A stretch of 64,000 bases of DNA from Aphrophora alni (GCA_963513935.1 OY740773.1:101045291-101109290); one strand, 5' to 3'; counted from the first letter of the stretch, positions 45,401-56,439 are shown. Numbers and translations are program-made. The notes: generated by a model from the sequence alone, not told the origin.

Positions 45401-45559
45401 ATAAACAGGATATAAATGTTAAATATGACCACCACTAACTGCAATACGGTTATTGTAGCTAAAGGGATCGTATTAACTGCATTTCCGATCTCTTGTCCAG
45501 CTCCTGATTATTTTACCATTCGCAGTGTCTTTTAAAACACACAAAAATGACAGTTCGTG

Positions 45560-46480
45560 GGTGTTAAATCTGGAGATCATACCGTGCACTTCGAAGCACT
45601 TCCTCTTCAGGAAAGTTGTTGTCAAGAATACGACGATGGTGAGATGGACCCCATCTTGTTGTTAGTACACTTCTTCATCAACATAGAAGGTAAGACAAAG
45701 CAGGAATAATGCTGTTTTGTACGAGATACCGGTGACAGCTCCCTCAAAGAAAAATGCCCCAACAATATTTCTTATAGATAGATCACTCTATATTATTAGG
45801 CTTGGTACTTAATTTCTGGTTCTAATTTTGGTGGAAATATGAAAAAATGAAAAAGGAAAAAAAGGAATTTTGTAGAGACCAACATCCTCTATTCACGGAG
45901 TGAACCAAAACTTAGGTACTATACAGTATGTGCAAAAGTTTTAAAAAAAATAATAATAATGCTACAAAATATATTAATAAAGGCCTAATATCTCTGGTCT
46001 TAATTTTGATAGAGATATGAAACAAATGGGATTTTGTTGAGACCTACATACTCTATTCATAGCATGAACCAAAAAATAGGCACTAAACACAGGATGTGCC
46101 AAAAATCATAAAATATGATTTTGTTTTTAATGTTCAAAAATATCAGAAAGACCTATCTCTGGTTCTAATTTTGATGGAGATATGATATAAACGGAATTTT
46201 TACTAGGTTCAGTTACGTGTAGATTTGTTTTATGACACTAAATACTCTTATGCCAATTAACGGTTCCATTAAGTTTAAAGTTGGTTTCATCCTACTAAAT
46301 AATTAAATCTTCAAACCCTTCATTTATTTCACACTTGACCCTGTCCCGATAATATTCACAAAACTCTACTCGTTTTTCTGGATTATCTTCAAATAATCCA
46401 TTTAAAAGTCTTGAAATGTAATCCACTTATGAGATGTAAATTTCTATTAACAATGGTTTTTTTTAAATATCAGTTTTACG
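45560..46480 (-). pseudogene. Tc1/mariner-clan DDE transposase pseudogene (minus)
   Basis: In minus-strand order: RVEFCEYYRDRVK (about 46335-46372), DETNFKLNGTVN with the first catalytic Asp (46257-46292), then after an abnormal gap GAFFFEGAVTG (45730-45762) and QQDG with the second catalytic Asp (45650-45661). These match the FSDExxFxLNG, GPFFFEGxVTG and FQQDGAPPH blocks of an arthropod DDE family. The D1-to-D2 distance is about 640 nt, against roughly 280 expected, because a tandem array lies between them. Several stops and frameshifts are present, and the C-terminal RSPDLNP block is missing. Confidence 0.72.
45800..46200. repeat. 165-178-bp tandem array, about 2.4 copies
   Basis: The anchor CTGGTTCTAATTTTG falls at 45816, 45994 and 46159. 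Units also share GAGATATGA, GGAATTTTGT and CTCTATTCA blocks. It lies inside the transposase pseudogene. Confidence 0.85.
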
Positions 46481-46599
46481 AAAATATTGCCTGAGAGATT
46501 TCTTAAGGTCTACATTCCTAAAACGGAATTTTCATTACTCATTGAGGTTTTTCTTCATACTTTGTTCACATTTCCACGGTCCCCCCTGGCTTCAACTTG

Positions 46600-47480
46600 A
46601 CACGAATTTTTGTAATTGTTTTTTTCGTTCGTGATGTTGTTCCAAATTCTATTTCCCAACGACTTTTTACCTTTAACATTCTCAGTTTTCCTACAACACT
46701 TACGTTGGTAACAAGAGAACTGAATATCGGCCATGTTTATTACGGTAAAAATAACAGAAATGATAACAATCAGTTACATCAATGAATAACAGCTGTTTTC
46801 AACTATCAGCTGATTTGTTTTTGTCATTTCTAGCAACAACAATTCAAATAATGTATACATTTTTTAGCGACTCTCTGCTCCACTCTAAGTCATTTGATTA
46901 CGACCTAGTTTATAATTGGAAGGAAACTAGTTACTTATATCATGAAACTACATTATTTAATGAAGAACACAGCTGGCTAACTTGCAACCATTGTTCCATT
47001 TAATTAAATTTGTCTTAAGAACCTCATCTTACGTCACTATCTCTGGGATGTTTATTTTATAAAATAAAATTATTTACAGAAATAAAGCAACTGTCGTGGT
47101 TTTGGTATCAGTTCGACCTAGTTTGTATGTGCATTGATAATCCTTGTTATATAAATAATTGTTTTTTATTTTTATTGCAATAAACTGTACTGCAATAAAT
47201 CTGTATTAAACAAAATCGTGAATAAACAAAATAAAATCTGTAAATGAAGCTTTGAAAAAATATTCGTCTGGACATCATGTTAAATATTTCCGTGACATTT
47301 CATTATTCCACCTCCAAAAATCAAAAATGACAGTGCATAAACAGTGCATAAAATGTTTGTCAGGCGAATTCCTTCTTGCTTAGCTTCTCAACTATTGATT
47401 GTTTGCAGTAAATTAATGGTGTACAATAAAGACGAAAATAATTCATACAACTGTTCACAATCTTATAACTTTCTTATATA
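46600..47480. other. Intergenic sequence, possible N-terminal part of the transposase
   Basis: Minus-strand continuity with the transposase pseudogene is possible up to about 46640 but no HTH motif is visible. The plus frames at 46597-46785 and 46782-47003 are not recognised. Confidence 0.4.
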
Positions 47481-47559
47481 AATGTGACTGGCTCAATATC
47501 AGGATCGGAATTCTGTCCGTATCTACCAACGCTTTATCCCAGGATATCCGGTTACCGTT

Positions 47560-48140
47560 GAACGAGGTGCCGGGGCGTAAGGGTGTTGAAGGAAACTAGA
47601 TGGCACACAAACGAACTAAACGGGGCTCTGCATCATATTTTGTAGGACCTGAGCCAGCTGTAGAAATATCCGTGTGTCTGGCAAGATGCCCATAAATAGG
47701 TAGGTAAGAAACACCAGTAAAGTTGGGGAAGCCTTAAGGGGCACAACCGAAGTAAATCATTACTTAAGGAACATCCCTTCAGGTAGTCCTAAAATGACGA
47801 AAATGACCCGATAGAGGACAAATCATACAAATTACGGGACTTATTACGGGACACTGTGGTCTGATAGTTCATTTACACAGGATAGTCTATCATGGCGAAA
47901 CTGTCTGTAAGGATGAAGAGACCGCAGATCACATAACTTTCAATTTTGAGGCCCAGACCAATAAGAGATGAAAAGTTTTTGGATACCAAATTCCTGGGAA
48001 ACTAACGTTGGTAGAGCTAAGTTAGTGGATTACTTAAACTCGTAAGGGGATAAATCTGCTAAACTAGGATGAAGAGGCTTTAGATGCACAACAGGCCATC
48101 GGTCGCGGTGCTAGAACGGGTTTCTAAAAGGCCCTTTAAA
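47560..48140 (+). pseudogene. R1-like LINE C-terminal remnant (plus)
   Basis: An open frame at about 47831-47970 reads ITGLITGHCGLIVHLHRIVY, then HGETVCKDEETADHITFNFE up to a stop at QTNKR. The LITGHCGL and EETADHI blocks are the conserved end of R1/jockey-group LINE ORFs. Downstream, with stops, come KVFGYQIPGKLTLVEL and a tail of DAQQAIGRGARTGF. Upstream sequence from about 47500 is GC-richer and likely part of the element but broken. It is better preserved than the minus-strand relative at 37780-38340. Confidence 0.7.
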
Positions 48141-48239
48141 TTCCAAATCAAATTATTCAATCAATCAATATATAACTTACTCTGAGGATATATTTATTTC
48201 ACAAGCACAGTAAGTTTAAACTCTTATATAATCATGTTT

Positions 48240-48390
48240 TAAAACACTTAATCCATGGTTATTTTCACTTTTTGATTGGTAACTAACGAAATGACATTTT
48301 TTATGTTTGTGTGACGTTTAGTTTAGTTTTTTATTTGTTTTAGGATGGGTAGGTGAGACAATTTTGCACCATTTTAATTTTATTTCGAAA
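48240..48390 (-). repeat. Dispersed repeat family E, copy 7 (minus)
   Basis: TATTTTCACTTTTTGATTGG, TAACTAACGAAATGACATTT and GGATGGGTAGGTGAGACAAT are complements of the family E blocks. Confidence 0.7.
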
Positions 48391-48394
48391 ACAT

Positions 48395-49895
48395 TTTGTA
48401 TTATTGTGATTTGATAATAATTATATTTTCTGTTTAAAATTATTAATTTTCCGCTGTTGTTATAAAATTCATTTTTTAAACGCTTTATACCATGCGTTTC
48501 ATCCCTACGCCCAAGAGTGTACCTTCATTATAAATAACTAGCATGTTCGTCATGTACCTTTATATGTCGTAAATAATTAACTTGATGCTGGTGTAGTGAA
48601 AAATCATTGATCTGGAAAAATTCGCATGTCAAACTGAATTTTCTGGGAAAGGAATCTAATTAAAATATTGAAACCACGCAAAATGTATGTTTTGTGTTTG
48701 GTTAGTCAGGTATAACAGCTCTCGTTTGTAGGATAATGATGGATTGTTCATAATACGCAGTATAAGTTATGTGCTGGTTTAGAAAAAATCGTAGCAATTT
48801 AAAGTTACTTGGTCCCTAAAACGTATTTTTTGGAATGATGCCAATCTGTCGTCTGTTGTAGGTTCAATTTCATATAGCTCAAAGGCATGGTCCGTTTTTA
48901 ACTTGCTATATTTGAGTATTTTGCTAGTTTTTTTTCATTTTTTCATGACTCTAAAATTGAAAGTAGTTGTTAAAAAAAACACGAAATGCCTGTTCTTTAG
49001 TTATTGGTAAAAGATTACAAAATCAGTTATGGGACTATTATAAAAGATGTAATTTATCAAAATTTCCATTACTGATTTTGTAGATATTAATGATCCAAAC
49101 ATGTGTGGAAAATCGCAAAGAAACCAAATTACGTTTGAGGTATGTTCAATGAAGCTTACTATCGTTATTAAAACCTTGATTTGAATTAAATATAATTTGA
49201 AGATGTGTTATGGCACAAGCATAGTTAGTATTTAAATTTCAGCCCTTAAAAAAATTAGCCTCTAAATATTTTTTTTCTGTGTTCATTTTTACTTTTTTAG
49301 TGACATCTTCAGTGGTGGGATATAAATATCTACCCAACCCTAATGCGATTAAAATTGAGCTTTTAATGGAGGCAGTAAATTTTCAATTTATTTTTTGCGA
49401 ATTATTCTCGAACCGTAACAATTATTATTCTCTTTACACACATGTTTCGTTATTGTTCATATTTAGCTCTAATTTAACTGTAATCTGTAGATCTGATTTT
49501 ATCTGATGAGAAATTATGTGTTTTAACAACGCCGATGCCGTTTTTTTTTGTTTTTTTTACCGATACTCTTGAACCTCCATTTTTGGAGATAAGGTGACCA
49601 ATACTATTATTCGGATCTTTAGCGACTACATTTGAGCAAAACTTTATTAAAACCATTATTGTCAATTTTCTGTTTTTTCCTTATGGCAACTAACCCCAAA
49701 TTTTTGAGTTATGAAGAAAAATGTTACCAAATTCCAAATTTGATTAAAATCAGTCCACGCGTTGTTGAGAACTGCACAGACGAAAGACGAGAGACGCCAG
49801 ACATAACAGCAAAAAACTACCATTGATATTTTGAACATCAACTGATAACTGAAAAAGCATAAAAAGGTAATTATTTTCCATTTGTTATTGATAAT
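48395..49895. other. Intergenic AT-rich sequence, nothing recognised
   Basis: Frames of 60-75 residues (49279-49506, 49474-49665 and 49632-49826) overlap on both strands and lack motifs. The patch at 49725-49800 (GATTAAAATCAGTCCACGCG...) resembles a common insect repeat fragment but is too short to classify. Confidence 0.45.
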
Positions 49896-49902
49896 TGAAA
49901 TG

Positions 49903-49955
49903 TAAACGACATTTCGAGAGAATAAATCAACTCTCTTTATCACGTGACAAAACAG
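49903..49955 (-). repeat. H2 hairpin motif, copy 4 (minus)
   Basis: The minus strand reads GTGATAAAGAGAGTTGATTT, then ATTCTCTCGAAATGTCGTT. The hairpin GAGAG/CTCTC is kept; GAAAC has become GAAAT. Confidence 0.7.
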
Positions 49956-49989
49956 GACAAACATGTAATGGTCCAATAGAAGTGGTGTC

Positions 49990-50099
49990 GTGCCATCTCG
50001 TCCAGGTGCCATCTCATCCAAGTGCCATCTCATCCAGATTCCACATACGTAGGGCAGGGGGTTAATTCTTTACCCGCCAACTAGTGCCATCTCGTCCAA
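49990..50099. repeat. 16-bp short tandem repeat plus one displaced unit
   Basis: GTGCCATCTCRTCCAR occurs at 49990, 50006 and 50022 in tandem and once more at 50084. Confidence 0.9.
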
Positions 50100-50254
50100 A
50101 AACCTATGCTATTATTTACTTGACAGGTCTACAAAAACTATTGGAACGTTTGTAGTTGCCTACATTTATAATTTTATAAAATTCTTATTATTTATAAAAT
50201 TTCGGGTCTTCCATTTTTTATATCCGCTTGTATATTAACAGAATTATTGGATAT

Positions 50255-50400
50255 TAAATGTTGAGCTTGACTTATGAGAAAAACTATACAGTATAACAAA
50301 CACACAGAACACAATTCTCATAAAAAAATATTCCTAAGTATCAGACGCGTTTCAACGACAAGGTCGTCCTCTTCAGTGATACACCAGCTACCAGTTCACC
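50255..50400 (-). repeat. H1 repeat, copy f (minus), full length
   Basis: On the minus strand it runs from GGTAGCTGGTGTATCA through the ribozyme-like core to a tail ending TCATAAGTCAAGCTCAACAT. It keeps the layout of the other copies (GAG...GAACACA-like and AAGTCAAGCTCAA blocks) although the sequence between is diverged. The core motif is annotated separately. Confidence 0.75.
50338..50382 (-). ncRNA. Hammerhead ribozyme motif (type I layout)
   Basis: Minus-strand RNA, 5' to 3': GUAUCA (stem I, 50382-50377); CUGAAGA (core CUGANGA, 50376-50370); one extra G; helix II GACGAC/GUCGUU around loop CUU; GAAA (50353-50350); CGCG; then GUC (50346-50344) as cleavage triplet; UGAUAC (50343-50338), perfectly complementary to GUAUCA. 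Stem III would be very short (AC/GU), and CGCG is self-complementary, as in minimal hammerheads of Penelope-like elements that act as dimers. The unpaired nucleotide between CUGANGA and helix II departs from the usual G-C at that point, so activity is uncertain. It is the best-preserved of six family copies. Confidence 0.65.
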
Positions 50401-50434
50401 AGCTTGTGAACGGCGAAAATAACAAAGTTAAACA

Positions 50435-51415
50435 TTGTCATTGAGAAAAATATTTCAACGAAACACTTTTAGGAACGAGAAAATCAAATTTAAATTAACC
50501 GACACTCCGACAGTCACTCCAAAAACCATTTTTTGTGGAAGAATACATGTAAATAAAACTCGTGAAGATTGTTTGACCTCATATCATAGTTTTCTACTAC
50601 GAATACATAATAAAGTAAACAGAGCAAGGTAATTAATTATTTTCTAAAGTTTTTCAATACGCTAAGTATCGTTCCAAATATAGAAGCAACAAAAGGTCCA
50701 TAAATCAAGGTAGAAATTATAACTTGACTTACTTTCGCTTTTATCAAAGTATATAATCGATTTATTGACGTTCACATAATCAATCAGGCAGTGGTTACAA
50801 AGAAGGTTTCATTATAAAAACCCTTAACCTTCTCTAGGTCAATATTTGTGTCGTTCCGCACTGTTACCTTGGGTTAAAGAAGAACTAAACTAGGCCAGTG
50901 CATTGTTAACAACTACCAGATAAACATATCATTACAGTTAAACTCGTTTGACACACATTGTATTCAATAGAAAAACACGAAACCGTAAAATTGGTATTTG
51001 TCTACTACAGACTAGGGATAATATCTTAATGGTGTTTGTCATCTTTTGTTATAAAAGAAAAACAAATTCAATACCTTTTTTAGTGTCTGAAATATAGGTA
51101 GGTAGTGAAAAATGTGATAGGTAAAAAAAATCGACGTAGAGTTGTTTTGCGATATATCCGTTTTGAAAACAATTGTTTTCAGGGACGATTTCTGTCTGTC
51201 GTCTGTCTATGCAGTGGTCTACAGTTCAAACGCGTGTTCCAATTTTAGTCAAACTTGGTATCGGCATATTGTTTTCTTATATTTTATTTGATTTGTGACA
51301 TGGTAGGGCAGTGACATTAGTCCCATATGACTTACACGAGAAGAGGTTTCAATTTAAATTATCGTCCGTGACGCATTCACTTTATTTGAAACCATACGTC
51401 ACGAAAGACGTGACT
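50435..51415. other. Intergenic AT-rich sequence, nothing recognised
   Basis: A 65-residue plus frame at 50435-50632 has no recognised motif. No RNA gene or repeat was identified. Confidence 0.45.
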
Positions 51416-51421
51416 TAATAT

Positions 51422-52178
51422 TTAGGTTAGGTTAGGTTAGGTTAGGTTAGGTTAGGTTAGTTTACAGGTGAAAACTCCATCGGTATTCGTCACTTTACAT
51501 GAAAAAGAAGAAAATAATTTCAATAAGGACCTCTAGTCCTCGAATACTCTAATAGCGGTTATGTCAGAAGAGAACAAGGGTTGGTCGTGAAAGACTAGAT
51601 ACAAAAGTAAGGTTAGGTTAGGTTAGGTTAGGTTAGGTTAGGTTAGGTTAGTTTACAGGTGAAAACTCCATCGGTATTCGTCACTTTACATGAAAAAGAA
51701 GAAAATAATTTCAATAAGGACCTCTAGTCCTCGAATACTGTAATAGCGGTTGTGTCAGAAGAGAACAAGGGTTGGTCGTGAAAGACTAGATACAAAAGTA
51801 AGGTTAGGTTAGGTTAGGTTAGGTTAGGTTAGGTTAGTTTACAGGTGAAAACTCCATCGGTATTCGTCACTTTACATGAAAAAGAAGAAAATAATTTCAA
51901 TAAGGACCTCTAGTCCTCGAATACTCTAATAGCGGTTATGTCAGAAGAGAACAAGGGTTGGTCGTGAAAGACTAGATACAAAAGTAAGGTTAGGTTAGGT
52001 TAGGTTAGGTTAGGTTAGGTTAGGTTAGTTTACAGGTGAAAACTCCATCGGTATTCGTCACTTTACATGAAAAAGAAGAAAATAATTTCAATAAGGACCT
52101 CTAGTCCTCGAATACTCTAATAGCGGTTATGTCAGAAGAGAACAAGGGTTGGTCGTGAAAGACTAGATACAAAAGTAA
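51422..52178. repeat. Satellite of TTAGG arrays plus about 151-bp spacer, four units
   Basis: Four units each consist of 7-8 copies of TTAGG followed by a nearly identical spacer starting GTTTACAGGTGAAAACTCC (at 51460, 51651, 51837 and 52028; spacings 191, 186 and 191, the 5-bp difference being one TTAGG). Spacers differ at very few positions (for example CTGTAATAGCGGTTGTG in the second against CTCTAATAGCGGTTATG), so the array is recent. Spacer sequence matches dispersed family J (3330, 58370). Confidence 0.97.
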
Positions 52179-52179
52179 A

Positions 52180-54720
52180 AGAGACGGATCTAATCCATGA
52201 GTATATGACAAATTATAAATTCCGCCCTCAGTATTAGTGAGTCAGTGAGAGTTCAACAAATCGCGTCTCAGCGTGCTAGCCTATAGGCTACTCGCAGATT
52301 ATTTACAAGCATATAAATTATTTTACTACACAACCAAAAATTGCAAACATTCCTTAATCATAAATACTATCCACAATTGTAACTATGAAATTCAAATATG
52401 TATATTTTGACAGATAAATATCGATAACGTTAATATATACAATTAGCAATAAATTCCTAATTTCTTAACGATAGCATTTTAAAGAAACTATTTACTTTTT
52501 CTGCGAATTTCAACAGGAAATAACTTATTGCACCAAACTATATAATATGGTAAAACCAAACCAGGAAATGAACTCTTGTGGCACATTGAAATAAGTTATG
52601 AATATGGTGCAGGTTTTATTTTCCCTGTGATAGGTTATCTTGGGTGGGGTGATAACAGGCGTTAAACTGCCTCTTGAAAGTTGGGTTAATTTATAGCGAG
52701 TACGAGGTTGACAAACCTTAGCTGGATCTACATAATATGTTTCGTATAGTCTTGTCAGACTTCTCTTGACAACTCTTGTTATTTTCTGAACCCGACGCTG
52801 TTTGAATACTCGAGGTTGAAAAGTCTAAACAAGGAAAAAACTCTTTGGGGGTATACTGTGACGAGTACACTACTTTTGTCTTTAGGTGATTCTCTGTAAC
52901 CCTGAGAAGAAGACAACCTGAAAGTCCTGGAGGAAAAAATCTGATGTATCAATAGAGTAAAACTGATGCATCAGTCAATGGAACAATATGCAATGAATAT
53001 CATCTCACTCGGAATATTATGTAGGTTATCACAAAATCGTAACTCCGACGTTCGTTTACCCTCCTTAGAGCCAAAACCGCGCTTACGATAACTATTGAAA
53101 ACCTTAGATTTAGCAAATCCAATCAAAAAATATTTCTAATTACACAAACGTTTATGTAGATTATGTGACGTGCTCAGGATCAAGATTGGGATTTACGACG
53201 AACCGTGAGCAAGTCACTCTACCGTTGACCGATCTACGACGAAGGAGTACGACAAAGCACGAAGTGATAAACCTTCCTCCAGATAACCACCTTCACTATT
53301 TTAGTACAGCACCGCGAACAATATGGGTGTCTTTTCCATTCCGATCATTATTTCCGTTTTAACTAGTGTTTTCTAAATTATATAACTGTAAAGGTTTTAC
53401 CCCTGGCCCGTGACATCATTTCACCAGCAGATATTTGTTAAACCGCACAGAAGAACCTAACTATCGTCGACTAGGGTCTAGTGATATTTTGTAGTTACGT
53501 CATAAGTTGTTCATTTATTAATTATCATAACTAGTTCCCAGTGTGTTGGTTAGGTTAGGTTAGAACATTGTTTCACAGACAATCACCAAACTGCCTTGTT
53601 GTCAACCAAAGAGCACTGCATTCTAGCACTGCATAAGAATCTAAAAGTGCTCCATTACGTCTCAATTATGAAAGAAACAACACTGAAATAGGATGAGGTA
53701 CCTATTTCCCTTTTTGGGGCCAATAATTGCCCTGAGAATTGTTTTTTAAAACCCTTACTTTTTTCAAAAACTAATCAAACAAAATTACTTACACACATTT
53801 TTCATCGATTACAAAATAAGAAACGGTGGTAAAAGCCGAAGATTTATAAAAAAAAACAAAGTAATTTTTTCAATGTGTTACTTTTTTAGATATTTTTCTA
53901 AACACCTTTTTAGATATTTTTTAATAAACACAAGAAAACTGCCGATGAAATTTCTCTAGATTCCATTAATTGTTCCTTTCTGTAACAAAGTGCGTTGTTC
54001 ATTATGGATCTGTGTAATTTGGAAAGCAAAATATCCTCGGGGGACTCTGAGTCTACCGTTGTAATTAAATAACCCGCCAAACAATCTAATTACTTCGATA
54101 TATCGAAGCAGTGCGACATAGGTTGTGGCTGAGTATATATCTTCATTTTCCGGCTTTTAAAGAAGGAAGTAGATTTTATTAAAGGTGTTATAAATATCGT
54201 ATTAAAGAGACAACACTGTTTTTCTTTAACTCACTACCGTGATTGTTTGTCATCAAATCTTTCAAGGTTAATTTAACTCACTTCCCGTCTTAATAGAAAG
54301 ATGAAATTTTCCTCTCTGAGGTAAGTCTGGTGACAATACAATATCCCCTTATTACTTTAAAACAATCTCGATTTATTCTTTACTCTTCAATATACTAAGA
54401 TACATTTCTATATACTCGTATATTTCTACTTACTCGTTATATTTTGATAAATTCAAATGTACTTTGTCATACTATCGATATTTGATAAATTTCGATGTAA
54501 ATGATTAAAAAATAAGAAGTTTGAGCTTTGATATGATATGTAAAAAAACATGTTTAAAAAAATTACAATTACTTATTAAAAACCATTCTAATAATCTAAT
54601 ACAATAAATTTATTAATTCTATTTAAGGATTGAAATTCATTTTACTAAACAGCAATTAGTATTAAATAGGCAATAATTATACTACTAATAAACAAACATT
54701 ATTTTTATTATACATTATAA
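52180..54720. other. Intergenic AT-rich sequence, nothing recognised
   Basis: The last spacer continues as family J for about 25 bp. A short GGTTAGGTTAGGTTAG run lies at 53548-53563. A 65-residue plus frame at 53165-53362 has balanced composition but no known motif. No other features were found. Confidence 0.45.
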
Positions 54721-54732
54721 TTAAAGTAAATT

Positions 54733-55033
54733 CCCCAAAACCACAATATACCACCAATAACACAAAGACTGTATAGTTATGTTTATTCTACCTTATGTAC
54801 TTTTGAATAGCACTGCTATCATCTTCATAGTTAGGTACAATATACATTAATCTTAATAACTATAATTACTACTGGAGGGAGGCGTTCCCCCTTACTGCAG
54901 TAGTTATAGTAATTATTAAGGTTAATATGTATTGTACATCTGAAGATGATAACGATGCTATTGAAATGTAAATAAGGTAGAATAAACATAACTATATAGT
55001 CTTTGTGTTAGTGTTTCTATTGTGGTTTTGGGG
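54733..55033. mobile_element. Palindromic MITE family P, copy 2
   Basis: Ends CCCCAAAACCACAATATACC (54733) and GTGGTTTTGGGG (to 55033). The arms share AACACAAAGACTGTATAG, ATTCTACCTTATGTAC and TTAATAACTATAATTACTAC blocks in opposite orientation, with a small GC-richer centre at 54885-54900 (GGGAGGCGTTCCCCC). It matches 22276-22554 along its length. There is no coding capacity. Confidence 0.88.
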
Positions 55034-55034
55034 A

Positions 55035-55540
55035 ATATTTTTCATTCTATATTCACCAAAGTCCTCCAGTGATTCATAAAATACATTATGATTATTATTT
55101 TTTGTAAAAAATCAAACACCGAAGGTTGACACCGGACGAAGTTTGGAACAGTTGCAACTATTGTTTTACTAAAACAATTAATACAAAAAACGCATACCAC
55201 ATAGCTCATATTTTGTTACAAAATTCACCTGCCTAAATAAAGGATACTGAACCATGTAGTTTGGAGGTGTATAAAAGGAAAATTAGTTGGTTATTGTCAA
55301 AGAGAAGAGATGCTGCCAGTGCTGTGATTCCTTCGATGTATACGATCTGAATTGTGTTGGTGTTGACTTGATTGTCTGGTTGATTGTGTGTGTCTGGGAG
55401 AGGGTGAACTGTAAGATCGTGTTTTGATTGCGAGTGTATGGATTTGTGTTGCTGGAAATGTGAGTATTTCACTTCTCATGTACATTTTGTTTTATTCTGT
55501 AACCCTCAGACCAATTTTCTTTAGTTTAAAAAAGTATTGT
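55035..55540. other. Intergenic, target flank of the next LINE
   Basis: Two overlapping minus frames (79 and 62 residues, 55233-55485) have no recognised motif. Confidence 0.45.
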
Positions 55541-55542
55541 AT

Positions 55543-55552
55543 TTGTTTCTAT
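55543..55552. repeat. Target-site duplication, left copy
   Basis: TTGTTTCTAT, repeated at 56428-56437. Confidence 0.85.
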
Positions 55553-56427
55553 CCATTGCAACATTTGCCGACGATACCGCTATTTTAGCTGTTGGAAAGG
55601 ATGCTGACGTAGCGACCAGTAAACTACAGAGAGCTGTGGACCGAGTAAATGAATGGACTAAACGTTGGCGCATTAAAATAAATGAAGGAAAATCGACTTA
55701 TATTCATTTCACTAATAAAAAGTTAGTACCAATACCCTTGATATTAAACGCCAAAACATTGTCCCATGTAAATACAGCCAAGTATCTTGGCATGACCCTT
55801 GATATTAAGCTAAAGTGGAAGGAGCATGTGAAGAAAAAGAAGGAAGAACTAAATATCAAATACAGGCAACTTTACTGGTTGCTTGGACGAAACTCAGAGT
55901 TGTCCATTCATAACAAGCTTTTAATTTACAAGCAGGTGCTGAAGCCTGTATGGACCTATGGCATCCAAATGTGGGGCTGTACAAAGGAAACAAATATGAA
56001 GAACATCCAGAACTTTCAAAATAAAGTCCTTCGAGGAATAGTTCAAGCTCCATGGTACATCCGGAACAGTGATTTACACAGAGATTTGAAAGTAAATTTC
56101 GTAAAAGAAGAAGTAAGGAAGGTGGCTTTGAGGCATAAACAACGTCTCCTAGTTCACGTTCATCGGGACATGAAGGCAATGACTGACAACGTTAATGATG
56201 AGATTCGCAGCCTCAAGAGAACTAAACCTCATGATTTGATGTAATAGTGATCTGGTGATTAATGGTGAAGGGACCAAATACTAGTGGTAGCCCTACAAAA
56301 GTGATGTAATATAGATATTAGTCTTTAGTCGATCCTATTGGGATTGGTCAAGATGTTGATTTTGTTTTGTTTGTTATTTGTAATTGTATTATGTAATAAT
56401 AAATAAAATATATGGTGGGAAAAAAAA
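55553..56427 (+). mobile_element. 5'-truncated jockey-like LINE with 10-bp TSD
   Basis: An 875-bp insertion. The open frame, in phase from the 5' junction to the stop at 56242-56244, begins IATFADDTAILAVGKD; FADD is the catalytic motif of the reverse transcriptase. It then runs through NEWTKRWRIKINEGKSTYIH, TAKYLGMTLDIKLKWKEHVK, VLKPVWTYGIQMWGCTKE and VLRGIVQAPWYIRN. The first six codons of a naive ORF call (starting 55537) come from the duplicated target. No stop or frameshift interrupts about 229 codons, so insertion is recent. The 3' UTR ends AATAATAAATAAAATAT, GGTGGG and an A run. The same tail recurs inside the foldback at 29934-30065. Confidence 0.93.
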
Positions 56428-56437
56428 TTGTTTCTAT
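56428..56437. repeat. Target-site duplication, right copy
   Basis: TTGTTTCTAT, identical to 55543-55552. Confidence 0.85.
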
Positions 56438-56439
56438 GA

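Noticed and set aside
45583..45610. Apparent hammerhead core (CUGAAGA, short hairpin, GAA) on the minus strand
   Set aside because: GAAG instead of GAAA, no stem I, and it lies within transposase coding remnants; coincidence.
53165..53362. 65-residue frame as a small gene
   Set aside because: No motif, start context or homologous copy that I can recognise.
55856..56179. 107-residue minus-strand frame
   Set aside because: Antisense shadow of the LINE reverse-transcriptase frame.
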